From: Gymnopus androsaceus JB14
Lineage: Eukaryota; Basidiomycota; Agaricomycetes; Agaricales; Omphalotaceae
Direction: 5' to 3'
Assembly (NCBI GenBank): GCA_009733575.1
Contig: ML769508.1
Coordinates: 121,829 to 185,828 of the forward strand
Length of the DNA: 64,000 bases
Made by a program: the position numbers and the translations under genes. This document shows positions 10,814 to 24,035 of this stretch, in pieces. Below the pieces are notes generated by a model. The model saw only the letters and a program-made list of their open reading frames with translations. It had not been told where the DNA came from and did not search any database. Within the stretch, counting starts at the first letter, position 1, and every line of letters starts with the position of its first letter.

Positions 10814-11462
10814 TTCACACCGCCAAAGATTACACTTCAGTCAGACTGAAGCATAATCGGAAATGAGATATCTCAGTGCACACACGAAATGTAATTTCTC
10901 GGACAAGCATATAAAATAAATATTTCCCTGGACTTATGAAGGAGTTACATTCAGACCCTTGGAATTTTGAATTTTAGACAGACTTCTGAAAGAACACTTT
11001 TCAATTGAGCTCTGAAAACAATGCTTTCAATGCAGACTGAATCCTTTTATTTCACCACAAGAATGAAAGTATTTGTTTCGGAGAACCCTTTCAGCTGGCT
11101 CCCGAAAGACAACACTTCAATTCTCGCCCGATCCGGGCCGCTGCCAAACCGGACAGCGAAAGGCAATCTTTCAGTGCAATATTGAATTGTTCTTTGAAAC
11201 AATTACTTTTGCTCTAATTGTGAAAGCAGGACTTTCAAGTCCACATTGAAACTATTGTTTTCTCAGCTGAACTGAAACATTTTATTTTTCACCTCTGTAT
11301 AAAGTTCTAAATTCAGAAGGTTGGAATTTAATTCCTTCATTAGTCCACCGGAATATGTATTTTCTATGCTTGTCCGAAAAAATACATTTTGCATATGTAT
11401 TGAAATATTTTATTTCACATAATGCTTCAGTATAGCTGAAGCATAATTATTGGTGGTGTGAT
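10814..11462. mobile_element. TIR element (non-autonomous) full of short AAAG/CTTT hairpins
   Basis: The left end (T)CACACCGCCAAAGATTACAC with CTTCAGTCAGACTGAAGCATA is mirrored at the right end by ATGCTTCAGTATAGCTGAAG with CATAATTATTGGTGGTGTGA. A similar end occurs alone at 53019-53055. The interior has no ORF but contains about a dozen short imperfect palindromes of the form GAAAG...CTTTC or TGAAA...TTTCA, spaced roughly 30-50 bp apart. I could not define a target duplication. The right end lies only about 10 bp downstream of the stop codon of the neighbouring MDR gene, so it probably forms that gene's 3' UTR and terminator region. Confidence 0.6.
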
Positions 11463-11471
11463 TGGGCAAAT

Positions 11472-12785
11472 TCAAACTGTATGTTGTCGCACTGTGTTCA
11501 TGAGACATTCGAGATTGGCAGTTAGCTCGCCAATGGGAGTTTCTTGGGGGTGCACAACCAGTTTCACTCCACTAACTTCACCATTTTGTAATCTCTTCAA
11601 TCCATCAACGATACTGACTAGCCCGTTTGGAAGGACTTCGACACGATTTGGCTACGTGGAAAACGGTGTCAATGAGTTGAGAAAAGTGGACATAGAATGA
11701 TAGACGTACCACTACAGCACCATCCTCCACCATCTTCGGGAGTTTCTTCCACATTATATCCATAAAACCGGCGTAATAAGGCGCAGACGCGTTGATTCCA
11801 ATCACACGTCGCCCCTCCGGGTCTTCTTCACGCTTCACTGGCTCGGGTATGGCAACGATCATCTGCCCACCAGGCGCGAGACAGGCGTATCCAGCGTCCT
11901 GCGTTCCGGGCATTGGCATGAGTACAGCAACGTAGACCGTCTTGATGGGCGCAGAAGTTATCTCTGCTACAGCGGCAGGAAGATCACTGAGCGGAATCTC
12001 GAGCGGTCAACGAGGTGTGTGGCGCCGAGAGACTTGAGATAGTCTGTGTGTTTGGCAGAGGCGTATGTGATGATGGTCTTGAAGCCGAGGAAATTAAGGA
12101 TTTGGATGGCTATCAAACAACGATGAGACAAGTTTAAGAATTGTACGTGAAAAGAGTTGCTCACCAAACTGGCCGACCGAAGTCCCTCCACCAATTACGA
12201 GTGCAGATTCATTTGGGAATTTGACTGACGGGTCAAGGGTAGGACTGAGTCCTGCGCCATGAGGTTTTTCAGGTAAAAGACCGACTGCGGCAGTGGTAAA
12301 GGTGAGTGGAATTGAAGCAGCTTGGTCATAGCTGATATGGGAAGGAACCTGGAAAGGATAAGATGATTGAATGCATATAGAAGAGGGACCGACCTTTCCG
12401 AGGCTGCTGGCTGATACCAGAGCATATTGCTGGAACCCTCCATATTCAGTACGGAAGAACTGAGATTTGAAGAATCTATAAGAAAGCAAAGATCAGGATC
12501 AGTCGAAGATTCAAAAACTTGATTAACATACACTCGATCTCCTTTCGACAAGCCTTGAACATCCTTGCCGAGCTGTTCAACGTCGCCCGCAATGTCACGA
12601 CCGAGAATCGTAGGATAAGACGTGACGATTATGCCCCATGCCTGGATAGCGCAGTCAACTGGGTTCAAAGCACTTGCTTTAACCTTGACCAGGACTTCGC
12701 CGAGTCCAGGGCTCGGAATGGGCACTGTGTCCAAAACAAACGGAGCTTTGGCCTGTTCGAGTATAAGTGCTTTCTGTGTAGACAT
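11472..12785 (-). CDS. Zinc-type alcohol dehydrogenase-like (MDR) oxidoreductase, one apparent frameshift
   Basis: Starts ATG 12785 (MSTQKALILEQAK). The GroES-like half has GLGEVLVKVKASALNPVDC and TILGRDIAGDVEQLG, followed by GDRV across an intron. The Rossmann half has SALVIGGGTSVGQF, then ILNFLGFKTIITYAS and LKSLGATHLVD. The catalytic-zinc residues of true alcohol dehydrogenases are not evident, so it fits the NADPH-dependent enoyl reductase/quinone reductase-like group. Introns with GT-AG ends lie near 12480-12535, 12350-12395, 12110-12165 and 11650-11710. The last exon ends at TGA 11474-11472. Near 12000 the frame must shift by one base between LVDRS and IPLSDLPAAVAEI, so the gene is either freshly broken or carries a sequencing error. 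The neighbouring BVMO gene also carries one such defect. Confidence 0.8.
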
Positions 12786-13324
12786 CTATTTAGAGCCTGA
12801 AAGTGGACGAACCTGTTTTTATAAGAGCGCGACGGATTGAGCACGGAGGTGTTGCGATGATCTTCGGAGCAAACACGGAGCTTTTCGTACGTGAAATTTC
12901 ACGCTTATCTGCTTTAATCATAGGTTTGTGGATTCATTGAACTTGAATATTGAGTGCGGAAATACGGTAAAATTCATGGTCACTGTCAGAGCCACAGTTA
13001 GTCACCGGCGCTTGAGATTCACCTTGATTAGCGCGTATTCCTTTATCATTATGTAGTGTAGTTTAGTGCTCATGGGGGCAGCATACGAGGGCTCCGCAGC
13101 GGCTTCGCGGGTCAGTTGTGAACTCGTCTCCACCCTCCATGAATTTAAATGCTCCGAGGACGAAGATGCTAAGTAGTAGTGCCGCATCGGGTTATTCCTC
13201 GGCTCAGCCGTCGTTCAGATCTTGGACCGAGCCATATCCTTTCTTCCTTACCTTCAATCCGCCATGTTTGCATCTCTTCTTCATCTTAAAATCAAGAGGT
13301 ACTGTAACCACTATGTATTACGAG
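12786..13324. other. Intergenic, upstream of MDR gene and 3' of BVMO
   Basis: This holds the MDR gene's upstream region and the BVMO gene's 3' UTR. Small ORFs on both strands have no recognisable content. Confidence 0.4.
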
Positions 13325-15062
<1,738 letters not shown>

Positions 15063-15609
15063 AGTTGGTTGTAGCTCTGGGGGAAGAAGGTGAATGTATA
15101 GCCATTGACTTGGGACGCTGAGCCTTTTAATGTGGGCCTCGGTGTTGCCACATACTATGAACGTCAGGCCAAAAGACGATCCGGGAGTTTTAAAGTCAAA
15201 TAAACCGAATTGAGCTCCCGATATACAAGCGACTACTGTAACGATAGAATAATCATGTCTTCACAGGGGAAATTTGGATCGCGGAAGCGAACGGAACGGA
15301 AGATTTTATTACATGGCATGATCATGCTGAATACTGGATCCGCTTAGACTCGTTAGAGATTAATGTAATGATAGAAAGAAAGTAAATACTACGCCACTGA
15401 CAGAACTTAAAAGCATCCCAGCCTAGATTTGAAAAGTAGCATTCAGAAAAAAATCTTCCACCCAGTTAGGATAATGAATACTGGAAAGGAGCAAAAATAC
15501 CAATGCCGAATAAATAGGAATCCGCACCATACAGTATACGGTTACGGTCGTATACTTTACGGTGCTTTACAGTCTGTCCCGGACCGTGCCCGTAACCGTG
15601 AAGAAGATT
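15063..15609. other. Intergenic, BVMO upstream region
   Basis: No gene seen. It contains the BVMO upstream region and, at 15530-15600, a CGGTACGGT-like low-complexity stretch (palindromic ACGGTTACGGT/ACCGTAACCGT). Confidence 0.35.
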
Positions 15610-16110
15610 TCAGGAGGCCCCATCCAGAAGTGAAATGCGCCTTTCTCCCATTTTTATTCGTAGAACAAGGTTTTTTTCTTCCGGTGTCGCATCTATAGTC
15701 GGCTTTAGATCAAAATCATAGATTAATCTGGAGAAAGTCTTGAGTCTACAGCTGAAAAGGATGAGGTACTAAATGTCATTCTTCAGCTTCTCCTGCTCTT
15801 CAACGCTTGGTTGTTGTCGCATAGGAAGAGCTAAATTCGGCATGCTCTGGAGAACAGTGAGATGGCCCATGATTGGAGCGATCTCCTGGATAACTTGGAC
15901 TCTACCAATTCCCTTTCTGCCTGCCACCTCACAGTGTGATGAACTTGACCCTTAAAAGTATCAAGTCCTTTGAAATTGGGAGCGTGGTGCTTGGATCCTA
16001 TGCCCGTGCACAGGCGGTGTCGAGTATCTTCGCGGCTTTCGGATGTCAATAAGCTGGTGGATTCCGGTGAAACCTGAATCAATAACAAGAACTCCGTATT
16101 CCTGGATCTC
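15610..16110 (-). pseudogene. Truncated, internally deleted copy of the BVMO gene
   Basis: On the minus strand this repeats two separate parts of the neighbouring BVMO gene. One is the middle (compare 15625-16010 with about 14175-14590, including the KFAFPMRQQQ-like segment and the FKGQVHHTVRWQ version of the BVMO fingerprint). The second is the 5' end (16015-16105 against 14950-15062). The region between is deleted, and point changes and indels break the frame. In this copy the fingerprint's final Pro is lost. It is a dead tandem duplicate. Confidence 0.8.
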
Positions 16111-16543
16111 TTGGATGTCGCTCTAGTGACTGGAAGGTGAACTGTATAGCCATTGCGGCTACCGGCGAATCCTCTCTTTCTTTCCAAAGCGAACCGAAAA
16201 AGTCCGTCGAAAGAAATTTCCTGGTAAGTATTCTCGTGAGGCCTAGTCAGTTTTTGTAGATGTATGTACTAGAAAAATAGGTGCTGAAACCTTTTTTTGG
16301 AAATGCATAAGCGGTCTATGAGAATGGCTGGAGGCAGCTTATTCGCTCCTCAGCTCAGCCTCAGCGTTCGGCCATCAAACTTCTTTTCAAGTCTGGGCAA
16401 CGGTTCCAATCTTCTCTTTGTCCCCTCATTTTTTTTCTTCCCATTGTCGTTGTCGCTCAAGTGAAGATCTTTTTCTGAGCATAAAGGTATGGAATCTATC
16501 TTGATTAGAATTCACCGAGTTAAATTTGCCTTTATAGACTGAG
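16111..16543. other. Intergenic with probable 5' leader intron
   Basis: No separate gene seen. A GT...AG stretch around 16486-16538, just before ATG 16544, may be a 5' UTR intron of the next gene. Confidence 0.35.
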
Positions 16544-17190
16544 ATGTGTTCTGAAGATGATGTGCGGAAGCTTGAAGAGATGCTTAAAAATCCAGAGGAG
16601 TGGCTTCGCGAATGTAGGTATCTGATCTCGAAGAGACGTATCAATATCTCATTAAAGTATCCTACATCAGAAACCAATGACTGCAACTTATCTGCTGAAG
16701 CCAACTACAACTTCAAGTTTGAAGATGAAGATGCCAACGTGCTACCTGAAGTGCCGATTGTGAGTTCTGACGCCTAGGCTGGAGGTCACTTACCTCTGTA
16801 TTCTCAGGAACGTGGCGAAGAGGGCAAATGCTTCAAATGCAAAAAACCCGCAAACTCCATGACTCCTTCCAAAGAGTACTATAACATCACTAACGGCCGT
16901 GGAGAAAAGGTCAGATTTCACCCTCGTGCACCTTACTATCATAAGCTAAATTGACTTTAGCTCTGTAATCCATGTGCCGATCTTGAATGTACTGAAGAGT
17001 GCCCGGATTGTGAGTCGGTCGGCGTGTGTAAATATTCAAGTAAGGACTTGATCGATCCACGAACTGGGAAACCCGCTTTGGTCAGTAGCAAATCTTATTG
17101 AGCCTTACCTATCACTTACAGTCACCATCTTAGGTTTGCAAAAGATGCTTTAAACAGGGAGGTGCAGCGGGAGCCACCGATGCCAAGTAA
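16544..17190 (+). CDS. Small cysteine-rich, probably zinc-binding protein
   Basis: Four exons (16544-16759, 16808-16909, 16961-17080, 17134-17190), all with GT-AG introns of about 50 bp, give 164 residues. The N-terminal part is acidic and has an EDDVRKLEEMLKNPEEWLRE helix. The C-terminal part has four CxxC-type pairs: CFKCKKP, LCNPCADLECTEECPDCE, and VCKRCF. These could bind two or more zinc ions. I do not recognise the family. The Cys pattern and an NxxNGRGEKLCNPC segment faintly recall GATA-like fingers, but the spacing does not fit. The clean splicing supports a real gene. Confidence 0.7.
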
Positions 17191-17452
17191 AATACGTACC
17201 AGTAAGCTTACTAGTTAGTTTACTTGTATTGCAATTTTCTTGTCAAAGATCCTCTCACTCTCACCCGTAAATATGATTTCGTTAATGTCATTAAATATCC
17301 AACATGGAGTACATATCTTGAACAAAAGGTAACTTGGGTCTCAGGCTTCCTCCACGCTCGCACGCACCATCGTAGCGCACTCGAGAAGTTAGAGGCATTG
17401 GGAGTAGTATGCTAATGAGAAGTATCAGTTTACGATAAGAAAGAAAAAGTAA
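17191..17452. other. Intergenic, convergent 3' ends
   Basis: 3' regions of the convergent Cys-rich and AA9 genes. No further feature seen. Confidence 0.4.
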
Positions 17453-19011
17453 TTAGTACACACGATTGACGACTTGGCAAGTGTACGGGGATGCACTAGA
17501 GGTAGAGAAGAGTAGAAAATTAGCGATACGGAAGCAACGACGAACGGAGACCAACGATTCTTACCAACTTGTACCTCCCACAAAACCGATTCCACCGCAC
17601 TGGCCGTATTCGGGCACTGTGGGTCCAGTTGGTGTAGAAGACGCAGAGGAGGAGGTAGAGGAGGAAGTGTGCGAGGAAGTAGAAGTGGTGTGAGTGCTCG
17701 TTGACGACGGCGGCGGCGACGACGACGACGAAGAGCCCTATGCCCAATATCAGTAATTGTAATATTGCTCCATGTGATGGAAACGACGTACACTAGACCC
17801 GTAGAGAGGGGGACCAGGAATGGGGTAGGTGGTCTCCGTCTGAGCGGCATTGGAGTAAATGTCGATTGTTACTGTTTACATTCAACGCATTAGCACTGCA
17901 TAGAGAAGCTGGGCTGTCGCTCACATCCAGGGTCCGTGTTAGAGTAAGCTCCGGGGAAGGTTACGAGCTCAGCAGCTGTCGGTGCCAGCGACCCTCCTCC
18001 ACTAACCTGTGCGACAGAAGAAAGGTTAAATACGGGTTAAAATGCGCGAAAATTTGCTGACGGCTAATTGTATACACTCTGGATACATCTGTGCTGGCAG
18101 AGAATGAAGAGCAATAGTTTCGAACCTAATGAGGTATGGGCCACTTGGAATCGTAGCTGGAATGGTAGTCGTCCAGGAAGAATTGTCAGCGATCATAAGA
18201 CCGTCACCCCAGAACCCGTTGTAGACTGTCCCGTTGATGAGCCCAGATTGGTCGATCTTGAACTAGAGATACACTCAGTAATGAGAGCAGAAGCTGCGTT
18301 TTGAGATACAAACCCATTTGAGAGTGTCAGAGTTCACGCCGGTACAGGTGGTTCCAGGACATTGAGCCATGTAAACAAGCTAAGGAAGTAAAGGTCAGAC
18401 TCGGTTACTCAAGAAAATATACTGAATAAACATGCCATTGGTCCGTATGGGTGGGGCCACCTTGAAAAAAAAAGCGTTCATGAGACCAAAGAAAGCCAGT
18501 TATAACACTAGGAGCATCGGTCAACATCCAGGGGCTTTCACATTTCCTGCACATTTCGCTTGGGATATTGAGTGCAGAAGAACCCAGCTTCCAGGTACAC
18601 TTCAAGGCGTAGGGACTCAAAGTGAAGTGAAAGCACCTGGACAATGCTCCTGGTGTAATTATTGACACACTTACGGGACATTCCAATAAGCGGTGATCTT
18701 TTCCCCAGCAGTGATGGGCGCAGTCAACTGAAGAGCCGATGACGTCCCGTCATCGTTGCAAGAGAGGGTCGGATCCGTAGCATCTTGAATAGGATTGCTG
18801 GGTAAGAGACGATTAAAGCTGAGTACGCGTTGTGCGGTTAGATAACTTACTAAGTTGACCACGGACGAATGATAGAACTTTGACCAACAGGTGTATCGTA
18901 CGGTTGCCAGCCATTGTACCAGGTGCCGCCAATGGCAATGGAAAGCACACCGCCATGCGCCCTGGCCTTGGGTAGCGCCAGAAGAACGAGGGATAGGATC
19001 TGAGTGAACAT
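17453..19011 (-). CDS. Secreted AA9 lytic polysaccharide monooxygenase with CBM1
   Basis: Starts ATG 19011 with an 18-residue signal peptide (MFTQILSLVLLALPKARA) followed directly by His, so the mature N-terminal His of the copper histidine brace is present (HGGVLSIAIGGTWYNGWQPY). The second brace His is in WPHPYGPM, reached after an unusually long 200-bp intron (about 18473-18675). The axial Tyr region is present as LHSLPAQMYPEC. Later short exons give PTAAELVTFPGAYSNTDPG and NAAQTETTYPIPGPP. A Ser/Thr-rich linker (about 17640-17740) leads to a CBM1, read as YGQCGGIGFVGGTSCASPYT and then CQVVNRVY, spliced across a terminal intron. The protein stops before the last Cys of a normal CBM1. Such enzymes oxidatively cleave cellulose outside the cell. 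All catalytic residues are present and I see no frame damage. Confidence 0.9.
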
Positions 19012-20169
19012 AAGGAGACTCGAGAAAGACTATGAAGTTCTGGCCGAGCTTGAGAATGCACAATAGTGACCCAGTATAATTTATACCTTACCTAGCTTCG
19101 CGGTTACGCCGATTGAAAAGAACCAAATCTAGATAGAAATACATAAACTGTCGGTTCCGGAGGTAGAGTACCATGTAACGAGTAACAGCTTTTTTGGGCG
19201 TGCATTCGGCCAATTCATTGCAGCTATTTTCGAAGAAATGTCGGAGCCGAAACTAAGGGATTCGCAACTCAGCGGAAAAACGAAAATTAGATTGAGTGAC
19301 GTACCGTTGTATGGTAGTCCATTTTTGTGCTGATAGACAACCTATGCCAAGTATTAGGAAGGTTAGACCGACGGCTCAACTTCGCCATCTACTGGTTTTG
19401 AACCGTGAATCTTCCGTTGTTAGCATTCGCTCGTGATGGCCAAGCCTCTCATAAGTGGATGCAAAGCAAAGAGTCCTGCGAGGAGAAACAGAGCCATTCT
19501 TGCGCACCAGCAATAACAATGAAACAGAGTTATAAACGAGTTTTCTCCATTGAGTCTGCCTACGGAGACAAGAAGACAGTGTATTTTACTTTAATGATAG
19601 TATAATGCTGAATCACTACACAAACGGCCGATTTTTTCTGTTGAAAAGCACGCATTCTCCGGAGCGAAATGCAAGCGCAAATGAGAGAATTGGCTTGGAA
19701 AACCCAGTTCTTCAAAGCCTCTCCACCTATTTTGCGTCAGGTGGTATCCTACAACCTTCAGATTTCCAATTTTGGTCGACTCTGTAAGTCAGATTTTTGC
19801 ATACGATCTTCGGAGCCACGAGTCTTGGCGTTTCCTTCATAGTACAAAGGTAAAGTTTCGGAAACAGTTGGAGTAATAGGGCGGAGTATAATATGGCGGA
19901 GTATTTAGCTGCTACTGAGCTGGGTGATGATCGTCCGACGAATGAGGCATTACAGGCGCAGGGCAAACGTCCGGGAATGCGAAAACGTAGAGAGAATTGA
20001 AAGGTACGAGAACGAATCGTCGCAGTCAAGTTAGACGCGGGTAAGCCGTGTTAGGAGAGCGGATTTGTCCGTTTTTGAGCAGAAGAGCCATAATGATATA
20101 GAGTGCTGCCTTTGGTGGTTGGAAAGAGAGTTACGAGCGCTCGATGGTTTTGACAGGCGCTCGACCTTC
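19012..20169. other. Intergenic, AA9 upstream region
   Basis: About 1.1 kb with no convincing gene. It should contain the AA9 promoter. Small ORFs at 19405-19787 and 20029-19727 show no motif or splice structure. Confidence 0.4.
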
Positions 20170-20733
20170 ATGTCGTTTCATTCTTCCCAATCATCCTTTT
20201 CTAGATATATTTCTCGTCTCTTAATCGATCCATTGGTCTTCAGTAATGTTGGAGACCCAGTATTATACGGAATTCCTTTGCCTAGGCGCACGGCGTCAAA
20301 TCTCCTCGTTACCATTGCTCTTGGCACCTTTCTCTTCGACATCGTCAAGACGACTTTCAACAAGACGCTGGAATGGGCAGCAGGTAATGGGCAAAGGCAT
20401 CTGAGGGAAATGATCAGGCAAAGGACGATAGTGAAAAGAGAGATTGCTCGCACAGAGAGGCAAAGGAGAAAGGCTGCGAGAGAGTTACACAAGATCGAGC
20501 GGGATTTTCAAAATGCGATGAGCAATGTAGACGCTTTCGCAGCGCTTCCTTTTGACCAACACGATTTCCAGAGCCTTGCCTTGATGTCAGAGGAAACTGG
20601 ATCACAAGCGGCTCTGGTAAAACTTAGGCGGCAAGCGCATGCGGAAAGGTGCCAGAAGTTGAAGGGTGGCTGCGACGAGCTGGATAAAGAGATTGAGAAG
20701 ACGGCAAAGATGGTAGCTGGCCTCTTAGCATAA
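20170..20733 (+). CDS. Coiled-coil protein with one hydrophobic segment, unknown function
   Basis: A single open frame of 187 residues from ATG 20170. The frame is open further upstream but with no ATG. After a Ser-rich start and a possible membrane or buried helix (SNLLVTIALGTFLFDIVKTT, about residues 58-77), the protein becomes a long, highly charged coiled coil (REMIRQRTIVKREIARTERQ and RRKAARELHKIERDF) with a second short one near the C terminus. I do not recognise the family. It could be a small membrane-anchored coiled-coil protein. The lack of introns is unusual for this neighbourhood. Confidence 0.5.
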   Translation: MSFHSSQSSFSRYISRLLIDPLVFSNVGDPVLYGIPLPRRTASNLLVTIALGTFLFDIVKTTFNKTLEWAAGNGQRHLREMIRQRTIVKREIARTERQRRKAARELHKIERDFQNAMSNVDAFAALPFDQHDFQSLALMSEETGSQAALVKLRRQAHAERCQKLKGGCDELDKEIEKTAKMVAGLLA

Positions 20734-20949
20734 GGTGAGTGACTATTACACGCTATGATTTATGCACCTATATTGACCGAAAACAAAAGTCCAACAACAA
20801 ATTTTTGCACTCAAATCTCCCGAAAATAACTAACGTTCAAGAGATGAACGCTCGTATGTCCCTCGATCCGTTAAACCGGCAGAACCTGCTTATCATCTTT
20901 TGCAGGTTCAAAGGCTTGGATGGGTCTACCATTCTCAATGCAGCTTAGA

Positions 20950-22640
20950 GGCAGATACGTTGTCAATCATGTGTACCAGGTTTTCCGCAGTACTGCTACC
21001 AACCAAAACCATTTAAATTAAAGAAAGTTCTAATGCTTTGAAGACGGAAGAACTCTCACAATGTTCGATATCTACATCATTTGGGGGACCGCCGTAGCTC
21101 CCTACAATCTGTATCGTCCAAAAATTGCTGTTGCCTGACGGTATTTCAATACCATTTCCTTAAAAAGGTGCGAGATTTCATATCTTTATACCGCATGTGT
21201 ATGTGTGTGTCCAACGAGATCTAACAGGTTGAGGTTACTGGACAATGGGAATGCTTCAAGTTCCAGAGATATCTGTTAGTGCAAATCGCGTGAATTAGGC
21301 TCTTGTTTTGGTCTGTTCAACGATATATGACTAACAGTTCCAACGAGTCGAAAATCACGCAAAGATGACCAGAGCCTTTTACTTAAATATCAGGCAATAC
21401 ATTTCTCTCTTGACTCGTTGCATCCAGCTTCAGTTGAAGACCTCGCTGCTCTGTTCGACAGCTTGCAGAAAACCAAAACAATGAGAGAGAGGCTAGGAAA
21501 ATGGCACAAAGTCTGGGTATCCGCTAACCCAAAACTCGACCCGTCTTTGAGACTTTGAGCCGAATAATAATAATGATAATAACTCGACTCAGGTAGGTCG
21601 ATGTTATGTGAAAAAAAGGTGCAGCTAATAGATTTCTTTATGTATTCAGAAATGGGCTGAAGACTTGCTTTCAAAGTCATCTTTCAAGTCGTAAGTGACT
21701 GGTATAAAAGTATCAAATCGATATGTACGGCGAGACGCATTTGGAACGCACCCACTCCACAAAGCCACTTAACACCCCGATTTTGTGTGCGCAGTACTAT
21801 CCGGAGATGCTCATCTTGATACTGAAGGTATGATTTCGGGACTATGTCGCATAACCACGCTTGACAGATCCCAGGACCATCCCTATCCAAGTCCTGGATT
21901 TGACTTATAATGTCTTGATGCGTGACCGGGAGGATCTTTGCCAATATATCCCGGAAATTCTAACTCGTTCAAGTGTCTCATGCTTTTCAAGGCGAGCAGG
22001 ATCTCGATACTGAACCACTTTCTTGCACGATTGCTCATGCCAAGTCATCTTCTCTAGAGTTCTGAGGTCACCATGGCTTGGGATAAGTGAATCGATTAGC
22101 TTGTCGAGAATATCTGGGCCTTGAACCCGGCACTGCCCATTAATTCACTACGATAAACGGTATCTATCCGTGGTCCGTATCCATCTAACAATCGAGCTTA
22201 ATCGAGCTTAATCGACCACGGGAATACTTGCATTCGTCGGTTCATCTGCACAAACCCGGAGAGGCTATTTCCGAATAGCCCACCCCAAAATGATCAGAGC
22301 CTGCTATTACAACAATCCACCAGGCGATATTTCTCTCTCTTTCTACTAGCCGCTGCGTCCTGCCTCAACTGAGGACCTTGCTGCTCTGGGGTGCATTGTT
22401 CGGCGAGTTGAGGAGACTACAAAGAGGAGGCCAGGAAGCTAGCACAAAGTCTCAGGTATCCGCTCACGCATGAATATAAATCTCTTTGGGATTTCTTTCA
22501 AACTAAATCCACCACGGTTGGTATCATCTTGCTACATATGCATGAGCAGGGATCTTACACTCTTGACAGACGAAGGAGACTGAAGACATGATTTCCAAGG
22601 CGTCTCTCAAGGTGGATGCCGAAGTAGCTAAATGCAGAAA
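20950..22640 (+). repeat. Two decayed copies of an unknown gene segment
   Basis: A segment at about 21355-21560 reads LLLKYQAIHFSLDSLHPASV then EDLAALFDSLQKTKTMRERL. A diverged copy at about 22285-22480 reads RPASTEDLAAL with stops around it. The two are about 930 bp apart in the same orientation. Both end near a '...CACAAAGTCT.GGTATCCGCT' stretch. I do not recognise the family and no complete frame exists. The rest of 20.95-23.18 kb holds nothing else I can support. Confidence 0.4.
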
Positions 22641-23184
22641 ATGTGTCTGTGTTCACTTACCATTAGAGGTGCAACTACCGCTGAATGCTTTTGTTCTCCT
22701 TCGAATGCACCAACACCATTCTATCTGGAAAGGCATTTATAGATATTGAAGGTAGTTAATAATATATCATCAATTTTGCCCAAGTCGTTGTGTCTTTTTC
22801 AGACCTCCAAATCTTGGAATTTGTTTAGAACTGGTCAAAGGCACCCTCTTGCATTCACCAGAAGGTCCTCTGTGAAGTTTCAATCCTGATGGAGAGCCAG
22901 GCTACAAGGTCCTCATGTTTGCTAGTAAGGCGAGTGCCTAACACTGTCCAATGTACTTGCTCCCACTTTGCTTACATTCTTCACATCCTCAGAATATCTC
23001 GGTATATATAAGGACTCCCACGAGTTCTTCATTGAATACCTCCACAATATCCATTCAAGTCCGTGCGTTTAATCATAACAGTCCTCCTGGAGAAAATCCT
23101 CTTCCATAAGACTCGCGCCCAGTTCCGCCAGAGACGCTGCAAGCTCTCGGATGCTGATCGGTGAAGAAATTGAAAAGAAGCAGA

Positions 23185-23475
23185 GATTGCTCAGAATGAG
23201 CCCAATTTATGCATCACAGTATCTGAGCACAGCTGAGCACAATTGAGCCCAAATAAGCCCAGTTTGTGCATCCAAGCACAACTGTACACATCTGAGCCCA
23301 ATTGAGCCCAATTTGCATCTGAGCACAACTGCACACAACTGAGCCCAGTTTGAGCAGATGAATATAACTGACCCTATCAACATTTGGGCTCAATTGTGCC
23401 TAGATGCATGAATTAGGCTTGATTGGGCACAGTTGTGCACAGTTGTGCTTGGATGCATGAGTTGCTCAATCAAGC
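23185..23475. repeat. Imperfect repeat of GAGCACAACTGAGCCCAA-type units, partly inverted
   Basis: Short units built from (T)GAGCACAAYTG and GAGCCCAATT recur many times from 23220 to 23350. The reverse complement (TTGGGCTCAATTGTGC, GATTGGGCACAGTTGTGC) follows at 23380-23460, so the array can fold back on itself. Confidence 0.65.
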
Positions 23476-23639
23476 TGCTTCTCAGCTATCCTTCTTAAGC
23501 TTGTCCTCCAGCCTTATTGGCGTACCATGAGCCAATAATGATTTTTCGAAATTTTCAACCATCCTATTTCTTTGCCATCTATCATCCCAGGTCTTCTACA
23601 GTTGCAATGGCTACTGTACTCTTCCGAGCAGTGCATACC

Positions 23640-24035
23640 AGATGCATCAGCAAAAACTGTTTTGGGCCCAGGAGGATTTAAGGTCACCTAGTCCTCTTAG
23701 GCAACCTAAGGCATCCTAGTTGGCCCAGGAAAAAGGGTAGAACTTTGGACACCTCAGGTATCCTAGTCATCCTAGGTGTCCTGGGATATCCTGGGATGTC
23801 CTGGGGCAGCCTGAGGGTGTCCTGGGGCATCCTGGGGCATCCTAGGATAAAAGTTCTATCCCAGGATGCCTCAGGATGCCCCAGGATGCCCCAGGACATC
23901 CCAGGACACCTAGGATGACTAGGATACCTGAGGTGCCCAAATTTTTGCCCTTTTTCCTGGGCCAACTAGGATGCCTCAGGTTGCCTAAGAGGACTAGGTG
24001 ACCTTAGATCCTCCTGGGCCCAAAACAATTTTTTC
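23640..24035. repeat. CCTAGG/CCAGGATGCC foldback element
   Basis: A near-perfect inverted repeat of about 190 bp per arm centred near 23855. For example GTTTTGGGCCCAGGAGGAT at 23657 pairs with ATCCTCCTGGGCCCAAAAC at 24008, and TTGGCCCAGGAAAAAGGG at 23719 pairs with CCCTTTTTCCTGGGCCAA. The arms are made of small GGCATCCTGGG/CCTAGG units. A sister copy lies at 28045-28320. An end like that of the CATCAGCAAAA family lies at 23645. Confidence 0.85.

Noticed and set aside
20250..20530. Possible colicin-like or toxin-like coiled coil in the protein at 20170-20733
   Set aside because: The only evidence is a hydrophobic segment followed by a charged coiled coil. No toxin motif or partner gene is present, so I left it as unknown.
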